The position numbers and the translations under genes are program-made. Below are positions 45,874-57,177 of a stretch of DNA of 64,000 nucleotides, in pieces. Position 1 is the first letter of the stretch, and every line of letters begins with the position of its first letter. The stretch spans positions 910,739,330 through 910,803,329 of the forward strand of contig NC_081409.1 in NCBI RefSeq assembly GCF_030272615.1, written 5' to 3'. The DNA is from Cryptomeria japonica (Eukaryota; Streptophyta; Pinopsida; Cupressales; Cupressaceae). A model generated the notes under the pieces. The model was not told where the DNA came from. It searched no databases and was given only the letters and a program-made list of their open reading frames with translations.

Positions 45874-46083
45874 ATCTCCCCCTTGGCATTGATGGCAACA
45901 CTCATGAGAAAAATCAAAAAGTGTCCAAAATGATATCCAAAAAATAGTATGCCAAAATTGTCTTACCAAAACTATATGCTCCCCCTGAGTAGATGAAGTC
46001 CCTTTCTTCTGACCATTTTTCTCATCCCACTACTCCCCCTTTGACATCAATGACAAAGGTTGTCATTCACTGTTAGTGGACTC
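45874..46083 (-). other. Element F polypurine boxes
   Basis: On the minus strand GGGGGAG boxes lie at about 45877, about 45980 and about 46034. Palindromes TTGGCATTGATGGCAA (45883-45898) and TTGACATCAATGACAA (46041-46056) adjoin the first and last. Confidence 0.82.
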
Positions 46084-49000
46084 CTACCTGGATTCTTGTA
46101 ACCAGTGGGTTACAATCTGAAAGATATCTGTCAAAACTAAATTTATGCCATTGTTGAATGTTTTGCAGTCTTTTATTACCTCTTGTGTTCTATGCACTGT
46201 ACTGGTAAGTATGTGCATTTTCTCTTCCAGTGTCTTCAGTCTGGGAACCAAAGCCTCAGATATTTCTTTTCTCAAAGAAACAAGATACTCTAGTCTTGGA
46301 CTAAGTCTGCATTTTAAATCCTTTGCCTTATCCTTTATTCCCTGTTTGTTTTTCTCCAATTTCTTGATTTTCTCTTCCTGCTCTGCAATTTTCTTTTCTA
46401 ATTCCAAAAATGAATCTGATGTTCCAATCAAATTGTCAGCAATATTATTTATCTTCTCTTGAGCTTTGCTGATCTCTTTTTCAAGATCCTTTGTTAAGAC
46501 ATTTGTTTTGGAAGTGTCCCTGTACAGTTTCTTGAAGTCATAGATTATTTCTCCAAGTTCCGGTAAAAGGGTGTTCATTTCTTCCTTGTTTTTCTTTACA
46601 ATATCCTCAAAGAATTTATCTTTTTCTTTTATCATTCTCTCCTTAAATGTATCCTCATTTATTTGATCAATAGTTATTAGGTTGCTAGTGATAAACTTAG
46701 ACAATGTGTCTAGTTGACCTAAAGAATCTTTATTCTCAACACTGCACTTTGGTGCTATCAATTTAAGAATTGGTATAGTATCATCAATAGCCTTATAGGC
46801 TTGTGCATTGCATTCCATGATCTTCTTTATTGAATCTAATAAGACCTCTGTTACATTAGTAGGTCTGAATTTTGTCATAGCTGTACCATATGTTTGTCCA
46901 ATAGTTTTTACAATAGCCATGCTACTAGTGGTGGTTATTTCCCTGCTTTGTTCGACCTCTGGTAGGTCTGTCTGTGTTTACATTTCCACAAACAAAGGTT
47001 TAGGCTTTTCAGTTTGGCTGGGTGGCACTGTCTCTGTCTATACCTGTGCTTCAACCTGTACCGATTTGGGTTTCTCCAATTGTGTCTCAAACGGTTTCTC
47101 TGAGCTTTCAGTTGCCAATTCCTCAATTTGTGCCTCTGAACTTTCCTTTGCCGATTCTTCAAATGGTTTGTCTATTATATCTACCGGTTTCTCAGTGGTA
47201 TCCTCTGTCGGTTGCTCTGCCTGTGAAGGTTATTATGTGTTTAACTCAACTTCTGCAACTGGTGACTCAGTAGTCACATCTTTCTCCTTATCCTCAGTGG
47301 TCTCTTTTTCAACCACAACATTAACTTCCTGAGTATCTATATTTACTGTATACAAAATTTCTAATTCAAGGTTTGTATCTTCTACTGGAGTCTCCATACT
47401 CTCAGTGGCCGATTGATCTGCAGTAGTGTCTACCGATGGAGTATTTGAAGGAGGTGGGGGCATATTGTCAGTTATTTTTAAACTTGGTGGTCCACCTACC
47501 TTGCCTTTACCCTTGTCTCTATCATTTTGATATACTTTGATAGTTTTAGGTTTGAGTAATTCTTCCTTTTTTTCTTTTTCCACAAAGAAAATATCCCATC
47601 CGTCAGATGTTTCCTTAGATACTTCAGTTACTCTGCCAGCCATTAATTCTACATGCCAGTGAGTAGTAGAGAATACTGTCTGGTTAGCCTCACTGATTAA
47701 TTTGTCTATTTCATCAGATGAGTTAACTAGATGCACTGCTAGTAATTTTTCAATTTTAATCTTTTTATCTAGTTCAACAATAGATAATCTTCTAGCTTCT
47801 AATATCCTATACAAGTCATTTGAAATTTCATCAATAATTTGCATCAAAAATTTCTTGTATATATCTAAGTGTAGAATTACACTTCTCTCTATACTTTCCT
47901 TATCATCAACTGATAGTGTATTGTATATTTTATTGATATTCTTCAACTTACCATCCTCTATAATTTCGCTAAGAAGTTTGGCAATGGGGGAAAAAGTTTG
48001 CTTCACCTTCTTCTTAGGAGTCATCTTCTTTGTCGGAGGCCTTACTGCTTGTTGCTTTTGTCTTGTCCTTTTAGGTGTAGGAGAAGGTACCAATGAAGGT
48101 TTTCTTTTCCTCTCAACTCTCTTGAATACAACAAGTATGTCACTTTCTGAAGAAGTTCCAACCGATGAAAGGTGAGTTTCCAGTTGAAGTGCTTCCAACT
48201 CACTTTCAGTTATACCTGTTTGTTTTAGCACATCTTCCTTGATTTCTTTTGCCTACCGGGTTCCTTTTCTAACAGTTGCTTCTACCTTCTTAACTCTTTT
48301 CCTTGATTGTATAGTGCTCTTAATTGTTTCTGCACTACCAAATAATTTCTCTTCTGGTTCCTTAGGAGCTTCAAGGAGGGCTTTTGCATAAGTTTCTATG
48401 ATGTTATCATCTGTCTCATAGCCCATTTCAGTTACCCGGATGGTTCTAGGGATAACTGCCTCCATCCAAATTTCATCTTTCTTGATCACAAAACAGATTT
48501 CCTTTTGATACTTATCCATAATAGCTTGTGATAGTCTTACTCTGGTCTTCATTCGAGCCTTCAATGCTTGAAAATGCTCATTTATGTTTTTCTCCCTATT
48601 CTCTCCCATATTGTTCAATAGTTCTGATAGTTGTTTTCCTTCCGGTATATCAAATCCAAAATCTATAGCACCAATATCGGGTACTTGTTTGGTTATGTAT
48701 AGCATCAGACAAACAAGTAAGTTTCCAAATCTGAATGTCCCCTTTTTGTCTCTTTTGATCTTGTCCAAATTGTCTATCAACTCATCTTTAAGCCATTCAT
48801 ATATGTCTATCCTTGCATTATCATTGACCATATCATAGGCACTCTTAATACATAGGCTAGAAACTGAGTTTAATCTATTTGCATGTGTAGCCTTATAACC
48901 TAAGATCATACTGATAAATCTGATGTTTGTATCTTTCACAGCATTTACCCTTAGAGATCTCTTATCAAATGTTGCACCGGTTAGGTTTGTCACTAAGTCA

Positions 49001-49473
49001 TTTGAGACCTTCTTAGTTTTGTCAGGTTTGTTGCCGGTGGAGGGTAACCCTGTTACAACTTTTACTGCTTCTTTTGTGATTTTATGAATAGAGTCTAAAC
49101 AGAAGAATTCACCATGTACTCTGCTTAACACAATCCTTATGATATCCTTGGGGAAATCTAGGATACTAAGTATTTCAGTGAAACCTAGGGTTTCTACTAT
49201 CTTATGTTCAGGTTTGATATTTCTGGATTCATCACAAATTATAGTCTTATACATATTTTTAATTTCATCATCACCTAGTTCATCAATATGACAATGTATA
49301 TACATTCTAGGGTCTTCAGCATATACTACTCCTTTAGGGATTTGAGAGAATGCACCTATGCTATCATCTTTCTTAGCAATTTCGGGAACTAGCTGAAAAA
49401 TGGGTCTAGGTCACTTAACAACTTCAACAACAGTAGGGTTTGCAATAAATTAAGGAGTGGATGAAGATTCCAT
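46084..49473 (-). pseudogene. Element F ORF2: best preserved copy of the unknown large protein
   Basis: ATG 49471-49473 (MESSSTP) is followed by an early TAA and TGA. Three long open pieces then follow: 49305-48253 (350 aa, N-terminal domain and basic linker), 48231-47233 (332 aa, middle block and start of the acidic region) and 46920-46084 (278 aa, the coiled coil with NVTEVLLDSIKKIMECNAQA). The first two are separated by a single TAG. The 47233-46920 stretch is broken by several stops. Landmarks: GAFSQIPKGVVYAEDPR, HKITKEAVKVVTGLPSTG, GTFRFGNLLVCLML, IWMEAVIPRTIRVTEMGYE. This copy is the best seed for profile searches. Confidence 0.85.
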
Positions 49474-49783
49474 AGCTATAAATACCTCAATCTGCCTTAG
49501 GGATGAATGCTTTGATGGATTGCTTCACTTCTTTTCTTGGAGTACCTTCGCTTGGGAATTTTTGTGCTCATGAAGATTTGAATGCTCGGTGAATGAAAAA
49601 GGAGCCAAAACGCTTGCTTTATAATATTATATTTTTTTTTGGCAACCACCACATTTAATGCTTGTCGGTTAAGTTACAACTTAATTCATCTACCGGTATA
49701 GAAGTAATTTCAACTTCTCACAATCAACCAAGGGAATAATAGAATATTTTTCCTTTTGTGGCTAAACCCCAAAAGAATTTTCT
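49474..49783 (-). promoter_or_regulatory. Element F ORF1-ORF2 spacer with TATAAAG box
   Basis: TATAAAG (minus strand, 49617-49623) is 150 nt before the ORF2 ATG and is followed by 'ggctcctttttcattcacc', nearly as in A. Confidence 0.55.
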
Positions 49784-50892
49784 TCAGTTAGATGAAGAGT
49801 CTCCTACCGGTGGAGTGTTACTTTGTTCTGTCAGTGGAGGAGTAATCACATCAACATTCTGATCTGACTTTCTGATCCATTGTTTTGAGAATTCTTGCTT
49901 TACCTCTTCAACTTTTTCTTTATGTTTCAAACTAGGACCTTTGTTATTTGCTGGTGATGACTTGCTTCTACAAAATTTAGCAATATGTCCAATCTTGTTA
50001 CATGCATAACAAGTCACATTGTTCTTCTGAATACCTTTCCCATATCCTATGCCGATATGTGTTTTGCATTGATTAGATAAGTGCCCAAATCTCCCACAAA
50101 CATAACATCTCACATTCATTCTGCAATTTTTTGAATTATGACCAACTTTGTTGCATTTAGAACATTGATCAGTGGGTGTATTAGTGTTCTGATAATTTCT
50201 AGATCTACACTGATTTGCTCTATGACCATACTTGTTACAGTTAAAGCATTTGCCATTAAACTTGTAAGCGGTAGGTTGTCTTACCGGTTTGTTATGATCA
50301 TGATTGTTTGCAGTACCAGAGCTTTCACCAACTTCAAAGCCAAGGCCATTTGTATCACCATTAGGTTTCTAATTCTTCAGCATGTCACCAAGTTCTTCTG
50401 AACTCTTGAATTTTTCTTTGTGATGATTTGCAACAGTTAGTTCACTTTCTAAGATTCCTTTCTGTCTTATGAGTCCAGTTCTATCATTTGTGTGTGCATT
50501 AGATCTATCTTCAACATATCATTTTCATGACTGAGTCTTGTGTTTTCATTTCCAGAATCCTTTAGTCTTCTAACAAAGTCTTGTTCATTCTTCTTTCTAT
50601 CTTCAATTTCTTTACAAAATCTCATAGTCATATCCTGCATCTCATTTTGTGTTGTACTGATCTCTTGTCTTAGCTTGTTTACCAGATCATTAAGAGTTTC
50701 CTTTTCATCATTCTCATTCTGCATCTTTTCACAAAGTTCTCTTCTCTTATTTCTTGCAATGGTAATATTTTCTTGAAGTGCTTTAATGATATCATGAGCA
50801 ACCTTTAGATCATCTTCAAGTTTGATATTCTTCACCTTTTTTGCATCATAGTCTGAAAGAGTTATTTTCAATTGTTCTCTCAAGTTTTCCAT
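49784..50892 (-). pseudogene. Element F ORF1: coiled coil plus four intact zinc knuckles
   Basis: The ATG is at 50892 (MENLREQLKITLSDYD). The coiled coil runs to about 50470, where one frameshift occurs (near 50480). A TAG lies near 50370. The four knuckles are all complete: CFNCNKYGHRANQC, CSKCNKVGHNSKNC, CYVCGRFGHLSNQC, CYACNKIGHIAKFC. The tail is Pro/Thr-rich and ends GDSSSN before the stop at 49784. Confidence 0.87.
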
Positions 50893-50949
50893 CTCTACCG
50901 GTGATAAGATCTTCCTCAAGTTGTTAGGCTTCTGAAAATAGAGGACCAA

Positions 50950-50961
50950 GCTCTGATACCA
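50950..50961 (-). other. Element F primer binding site
   Basis: TGGTATCAGAGC on the minus strand, two bases from the LTR. Confidence 0.93.
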
Positions 50962-50963
50962 AT

Positions 50964-51730
50964 TGTTAGGATTCCCAAAGATACTGAGAGGGGGGGGGGG
51001 TGAATCCGTATCTCACCGGTATATAAATTTACTTGACTTAAAACATGAAAAACATATTAAAATTGTGTACCAGTAAACCAGAAATAATGTAGTAAACAAG
51101 AATAACAACAACCACATGAGAAGCACACCATAACATAGTATTTTAATGAGGAAACTCGGTGTGGAAAAAACCTCGGTGGGATTTGTGACCCACAATATTC
51201 GCTTACTGGCCAATAAGGGAATATTACTCTTACAATAGGGGTTGCACATGCAGGAAGGCCAAGTACCTAGAGCTCACTGCTCAATTACAAAAGAAGTCAC
51301 ACTGACTTACAAAAATGCATTATATTAATCCAATGTCTTGTACTGCTTCAGACTAGCATCTGCTATGCCAGATCCAGTACTGGTTTAAGCTCTGCTACAT
51401 ACATAAACCCTTAACCTATAATTTGCATATTAGGTCTGCTTATCTTGCATCCTATCACATATATTTCCTATTACAAAATAATCTCATACATATATGAGTC
51501 ATATTACAACTTGCCATGTCGGCTTACAATGATTTTACAATTAATTACAAAATGCGTTTTAAACAAAATTGAGGTCGGCCAAGGTGTCAGTGTCCTGTGT
51601 GCCGATGTAGAGTTTGTCATTGCTGGTGCCAGTATCCTATCTTGTCGGTATCATATGATTGCAAGGTTGCCATCAATGATAAAACCTTCAATCACCTACA
51701 ATTTCTCATTGGAGTGTGCATTTGCCAACA
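50964..51730 (-). repeat. Element F 5' LTR (767 bp)
   Basis: It runs from TGTTAGGATTCCC to GCCAACA. It includes a G-tract of about 12 at about 50989 and a hairpin with one arm worn (about 51240). The right end adjoins TAGAC. Confidence 0.94.
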
Positions 51731-51735
51731 TAGAC
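51731..51735. repeat. Target duplication TAGAC, right copy of element F
   Basis: Identical to 30682-30686. Confidence 0.9.
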
Positions 51736-54195
51736 CTGTGCATGCATGTAGCATCTAAAAACAACCTGCTGAATTTATCTACATGTGATATGACAGGGAG
51801 AAAAATAATAACTTGGCAAAGTTTAAACCCTTTTGGGGTAGGTGTAAACACCCTTCCTTGTTTGACCCATAATCAAGCACCCTAACCATTATACATCCCT
51901 CATAGACAAAGGTAAAAATTACCCCTCTCGGATATTTATGTTTTTCTTTAAATTTATAATTAATGTTTATTTGTATCATGTTTGTTAATCCTCTTATAAT
52001 TATACCCATTTATAGGATTTAGATTCCATTCAATTGAAAAACACATCTTATATATATAGATCCGATTGAATGATTGCTTAGATGTATACTATTACTAAAA
52101 TGATAAGATAATGTTAAAATATACATATAAACCCAACCAATTAGTTTATTTTTTATAGAAACTAGTCTTATTGACCAAATAAATAATGGTGGCAAAAGAA
52201 ATAAATTAAAAACGACAAAGGCAATAATTTGTGTTTTCATTTAAAAGCAATATTTTACGAGCAGAATTATAGATACATGTTATAGTGTATAAATAGAGGG
52301 GTCGATTTGGTCTTATCAATCACACAAATATAGATTTGAGTATCAAATGAGAGATATTGACTAAGTCAGCTCCAAATCTAAGCTTGTAATGAAATTCAAA
52401 TAGTTTGACTCAAGCATTGGAAAGAAAATGAGGATGAGAAGGGGGCAAGCTACTCTTATTGAAGTCGCCCTTGTTTCCAAACTGGTCTTTCTTGTGAATC
52501 AACATTAGCTAAAATAGTTCAAGGAAAAGAATTCGCAAACAAGTTGAAAAACATAACATATATTGCAATTTGCCTATGCAAATGAAATGGGAAAGGTGTG
52601 ATTTGCACTCTTTGCAAAACATGTCAGTAACACTCACTTTTAGAAAAAGAACAATCAAATCGACTTGCAGATTATTTATGAAAATGAGAAGGGGAGATAA
52701 TCTGAAATGAAACCACATTTACCTTGTAATGCATAGATCAATTCAACAAGAAGATATACCCTGCAATCCAATGTAGATAGGGGAAAGAGATAGGGGCTCT
52801 TTGCAGAGAAAATGCCCTACCAGCAAACCATTTTGGAAAAAAAAATCATTGTTTGGATGTTTGTAGAAAGGAGAGGGTTGATTTGCACAACAAGATTGAG
52901 TACATAATAGCAAGAATAATCTTTAAAACCTACTATTAATGATTAGTGCAGATTGATGCAAAGAGAAAAGAATTTGGATACTAAATAGAAAATTAGAAAC
53001 ACAAATTCACCTTGCAAACCAACATAGGAGGAGAAATGGAGATGGACGTTGGAAACCTAATCCAAATTGACCTTCCCCACAAGAATTTGATTCTTGCAGA
53101 TCCACATGAAAGAACAGGGGCATGGGTGGTCTGGCAACCAAGAGAGGCATGGGGGAAGGCGTAGCCTTGCTGCAGATCATCCTCCAAGACACTAATCTCC
53201 TTTTAAACAAAAAACTACTTGCGGATTTCCCAAATAATACCCCTCGATTTACTTGTTGAGATAGTATAAGAGAAAGGGCGGGGGGGGAGGGGGTGATATA
53301 GCTTAGATGGATTGGCATAATGATGCCCCTCCAAATAGGCATGGTCTTCCCTAGATCGACCTCAAAACACCTTGCAGACTCAAAGCATAGAGAGAATGGA
53401 AAAGACAAGATTTGATGACTAATTTGGACATGAAAATAAGATAGGTGAGCTTCCATTTTATAATTGATTCGGCTAAGAATTGATCCAAATTTCATGGATC
53501 TTGATTTGGAGATACTTCAAGAACAAGGGGGTTGAAGTGAGGAAAACTAGATATGATTAGCCAGTTAAGAAATCCAAATGGAGAGATGACAGAGAGTGAC
53601 TGTTAGTTGACAAGAAGAAACAATTAGTTCAACTCTACTCTCCAAAAAGTCACATGTTTTATTTTAAATTTTAATATTAAGTCATTAAATTAATATTTTA
53701 AAATTCATTTGTTTGAAATATCTTATTTAATATTTAAATTTAATATTTTACATTTCAATTATTTCTTAATGTTATTCATTATCGATTTTATTATTTAATT
53801 AATTTGTTTAATTATTATGTGTGCATGTGTGTAAATGCACATGCCATATTCCCTAGGTTATTGTCGACGAGCTAGGAGACCTCTCCTCGGTTATTTGTCT
53901 TCATTCTACGGTCGACCGTGCATCCTCATCCTACTCAACAAAAATTGTCAAATCATAATGATATTAGAAATAAAAAAATGTCATTAATAGCATCATCACA
54001 TTAAAATATTATTTTTCAATCAAATAACATCAAAACGCTATTAAATATCATCACAATTTAATGTCAAACATAAATAATGTTTCCAGATACATCAAACATT
54101 AAATGCAAAATTAAATCAATCATCCACAATATTAGTATCTATCTTATCATCTTAGACTAAAAATTATTCATCTAAATCGGGTCGTGGCACCAATG
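51736..54195. other. Decayed AT-rich DNA, no gene recognised
   Basis: No reading frame has a recognisable family. TATAAATAG at 52288-52296, followed by 'agggg', looks like an isolated core promoter. A G-rich run lies at about 53278-53300. The minus-strand open frame at 53007-53495 has no domain signs. AT-rich DNA with repeated TTTAATATT follows to about 54080. Confidence 0.5.
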
Positions 54196-55662
54196 CTTAA
54201 ATTCTGATCTTCAAACTTTGAATCCCAAACATATAATCTTGGCAATAGCAAACCATGAAAATATGAAACACAACAAACACATGAACACCAAATTTATGTG
54301 GAAAGCACAATCAAGGAAAAACCACAGTGAGAAAACTCACAATATAAATATAATTTATTACAATATTGCCTCTGAAACATATTGCTCTTGAGAGGACTTG
54401 CAGAACTAAGGCGCACAACCTTAGGGCAAGATACAAGTGACTTGCAAGACTAAAACTCACTATTTCAAGGCAAGATACAAAAACCAACCAAGAGACTCAC
54501 TGTCTTTTGACAAAAAACAAATAGCTGAATTGAAATGAACAAGATCTCCAGATCATGAACTAGATCTTGATCCACCATGTCAAGCAATCAATATCATAGA
54601 AAACTCGTATGCTTTCAATATAAAATCTTTGAACTTTATCATGCTAAGAATATTATTATCAAATCTCTTGACAACAGTCTTTCATACATCTCCAATTTTG
54701 GATCTACTTGTATATCCTTCACACCTTCGACAAATCAACTCACATCCATTCCATACACTCACTAATGCATTCACACTCATTTGTATACAAAATTGATCAT
54801 CAAAACCCTTAACTAGGTCTGACATGGTTAGAATATACATTATCACATAAATTCGACCATCCAGACTTAAAATAATAAATTATTTCCACCTCAAGAGATA
54901 GAGAGACCTCAAAAACATTGCAATACAATATTTCCAAACTATTCCAAAGAATTGCATAAAATAGCACATCCTCCAAGGTCGGTGTCAAATAAAATGTGTA
55001 GATGAACAATGAAGCACATCAACCAGTCAGCCTAAAACATTCTCCAATTTGCATGAAACTCAATGTGGATCTACACACACAATGGCGAGACCCAAAACAT
55101 TAGCCATACTCATCCTCCGAAGCAAACCTGAACAACCAAAGGAATATGATCCAAGTAGAATACATGATCACAGTCAGTTGGATACTAGAATAGTTGATGC
55201 TTGGAACTTGAACATCATAACTTCACTTACCAATCAAGATGCCACTTGACAATTGAATTAAAATATTGCACATGCCACATGAACAAATCCTCCAAACCAT
55301 AGCACCTGAATCCACACATCTGGAAGCCACTAGACCTTTTCAAAGCCTATTCTTATAAACAATCTCACTATCAGAAACAACTGTAATCAACTTAGCCAGC
55401 TGAGCCAACGAGAAACTACAAACCTAATAGAGTAATACACATAGAACATGAGCATTGTATTCGGAACCATAGCACATAGTCTTCACAATCTGGATGAATA
55501 CAAGCCATTCTTTTGTTGAGACATTAAATATTGTTTCTTGCATATATAAACTTCCACTATACCAAATTTTCAGAAACATCACAACATCTTCATCAATACT
55601 AGAATATTCAACGCTGAACATAAGTACTCTTTCTTTCATATAGAAACTTCTACTGTACTATC
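54196..55662 (-). repeat. Probable old LTR remnant, minus orientation, and flank
   Basis: Bases 54260-54350 resemble the R region of the plant copia LTRs here ('catgaacaccaaatttatgtggaaagcac...aaaaaccacagtgag'), as in C's LTR at 29620-29690. The minus-strand sequence at 54187-54199 (ATTGGTGCCACGACC) could be a worn primer site. The right boundary is not clear and no coding region was found up to 55662. Confidence 0.4.
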
Positions 55663-57118
55663 TGTAGACACCTAAAAGTTGCACAATGAATTAAGTGAAT
55701 TTTATTCATTTAATTATTCTTAATTCTTCCTATTAATTAAATTAAGATTTAATTAATATACCCTTTTTCTATCTAAGCCATTTAACTAAATACCCTCCCT
55801 CTAGCCATTTTAATTAAATTTACATTTAATTAAAGATATCAATTTATCCCCTTTCCCATTTTAATTAAATCTACATTTAATTAAAATCTCATTTGCATTT
55901 AAATAAATCTAAATTTATTTATAAATCCCCCCACTTGCAAAATCCTACAAATGCAAGTTGCAACCAAATTAAAATAAAGCAATTTATTTTAATTAATTCT
56001 ATTTTCCCTCACCCACTTGCATTTTCCTACATCTCCCACTTGCACCCTAAATCCTATTCCTAATTTCTTCTAGACCCTTCTAATCACTTCTAAATTAACC
56101 TAACCCATCTTCTAAACTTTGTCACATCCCTAAACAAAGGGAAGTCACTTCTCAAATCCTCAAAGTCTTTGATAACCATTAAAGGCTTCAAGTCTTCAAC
56201 CACTTAATATCCCCAAAGTCTCCCAAACCATTAATGGTTAATTCAACCCTCTTACATGGTTAGAGACTTTTTGCCTAACTTAACCTTCATCCAACCTAAG
56301 GGTCTCATCAAGCCTTTAATGCTTTGACCATGATTATCTCTTAATCATTTGCACAAGAGTTTATCCTTGGATTAACTCTTAATCCAATGGGTAATCTTAA
56401 CTTAAGCTTGACTCTTACCCTCTAGATAACCATGAGGTCTTCTCAGGCATTTAATGTCTCCAACCCCTTTTCTCAACCAATCTTATGTTGACATTTGTCA
56501 CCATTTCATTGGTGCCAAATGCAAACATGGATTCCCAACTTTCAATCTTGGCCCTTGTTAAGATTATCCAATCTTGACCATCCATTGCCCTATTTTCCCT
56601 ATAAATAGAGTCCATTCCTTATTCAAAAAAATCAAGTCTTTGTGCATCAAACTTATAGTCTCATAATATTAAGCATATTATCTCTCTTTGATAGAATAGC
56701 ATGTTAGATCATTTTGATAGCATTCGAATCTTAGATATATCATGTTAGCTTCATCTTAGTATCATTTTCATACTAGTTCAAGCTTCATATCAATATCTTG
56801 CATCCTATCATCATCTAGTTTCATATCTAGATCATCACTAGGATCTTGGTTGCATTCTAGTTAGATCTTAGAATCATTTTAATCTCGTTCTTTAGGTTGT
56901 CATCTTAAAGAATCAAGTGCTCTTCCAAGCTGAGAGCCACCTTGAATCTTGAAGATCCTTGGAGATATAGGAGCATGGAACAATATTAAAGAGTTTAGAT
57001 TCTTTTTAACTTGCTTTGTTTGGATTTCTAACCTCTAATGCAATGTTTCATGTGTGTGTTTGAATTGTTTTCTCCTCTTGCAGGTTGATACCACATTTTT
57101 GAAATACATTTCTGGCAC
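55663..57118 (+). repeat. Element I 5' LTR
   Basis: It begins TGTAGACACC, ends AAATACA (TGTA...TACA) and contains TATAAATAG at 56600-56608. No second copy lies in the window to prove the boundaries. Confidence 0.7.
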
Positions 57119-57122
57119 CCAC

Positions 57123-57140
57123 CGTGGGGCTAAACCCCAT
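57123..57140 (+). other. Element I primer-site-like sequence
   Basis: TGGCACCCACCGTGGGGC stands four bases after the LTR end, where gypsy primer sites lie. The tRNA was not identified with certainty. Confidence 0.6.
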
Positions 57141-57177
57141 ATATCAAATTGGTTTTTAAAATTAACCACATTTGCAG

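Larger units (their letters stand above)
30687..51730 (-). mobile_element. Element F: pol-less two-ORF LTR element carrying H, G and a solo LTR
   Basis: F is bounded by the target duplication TAGAC (30682-30686 and 51731-51735). Its 5' LTR is 50964-51730. The body runs leftwards through ORF1 (50892-49784) and ORF2 (49473-46084). The 3' LTR is split by insertion H into 45342-45873 and 30687-30917. Without the inserts F is about 6.6 kb, like A, B and C. No pol domain occurs in F's own DNA. Confidence 0.93.

Noticed and set aside
46808-47332. Plus-strand frames at 46808-47332 and 47702-48175
   Set aside because: Antisense shadows of F's ORF2 coding strand.
53007-53495. 162-residue minus-strand frame
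   Set aside because: No domain, no homologous copy in the window, no splice or promoter context; the composition looks like chance.
54577-55249. Short open frames as genes
   Set aside because: They are 60-66 residues long, without domains, inside an LTR-like remnant.
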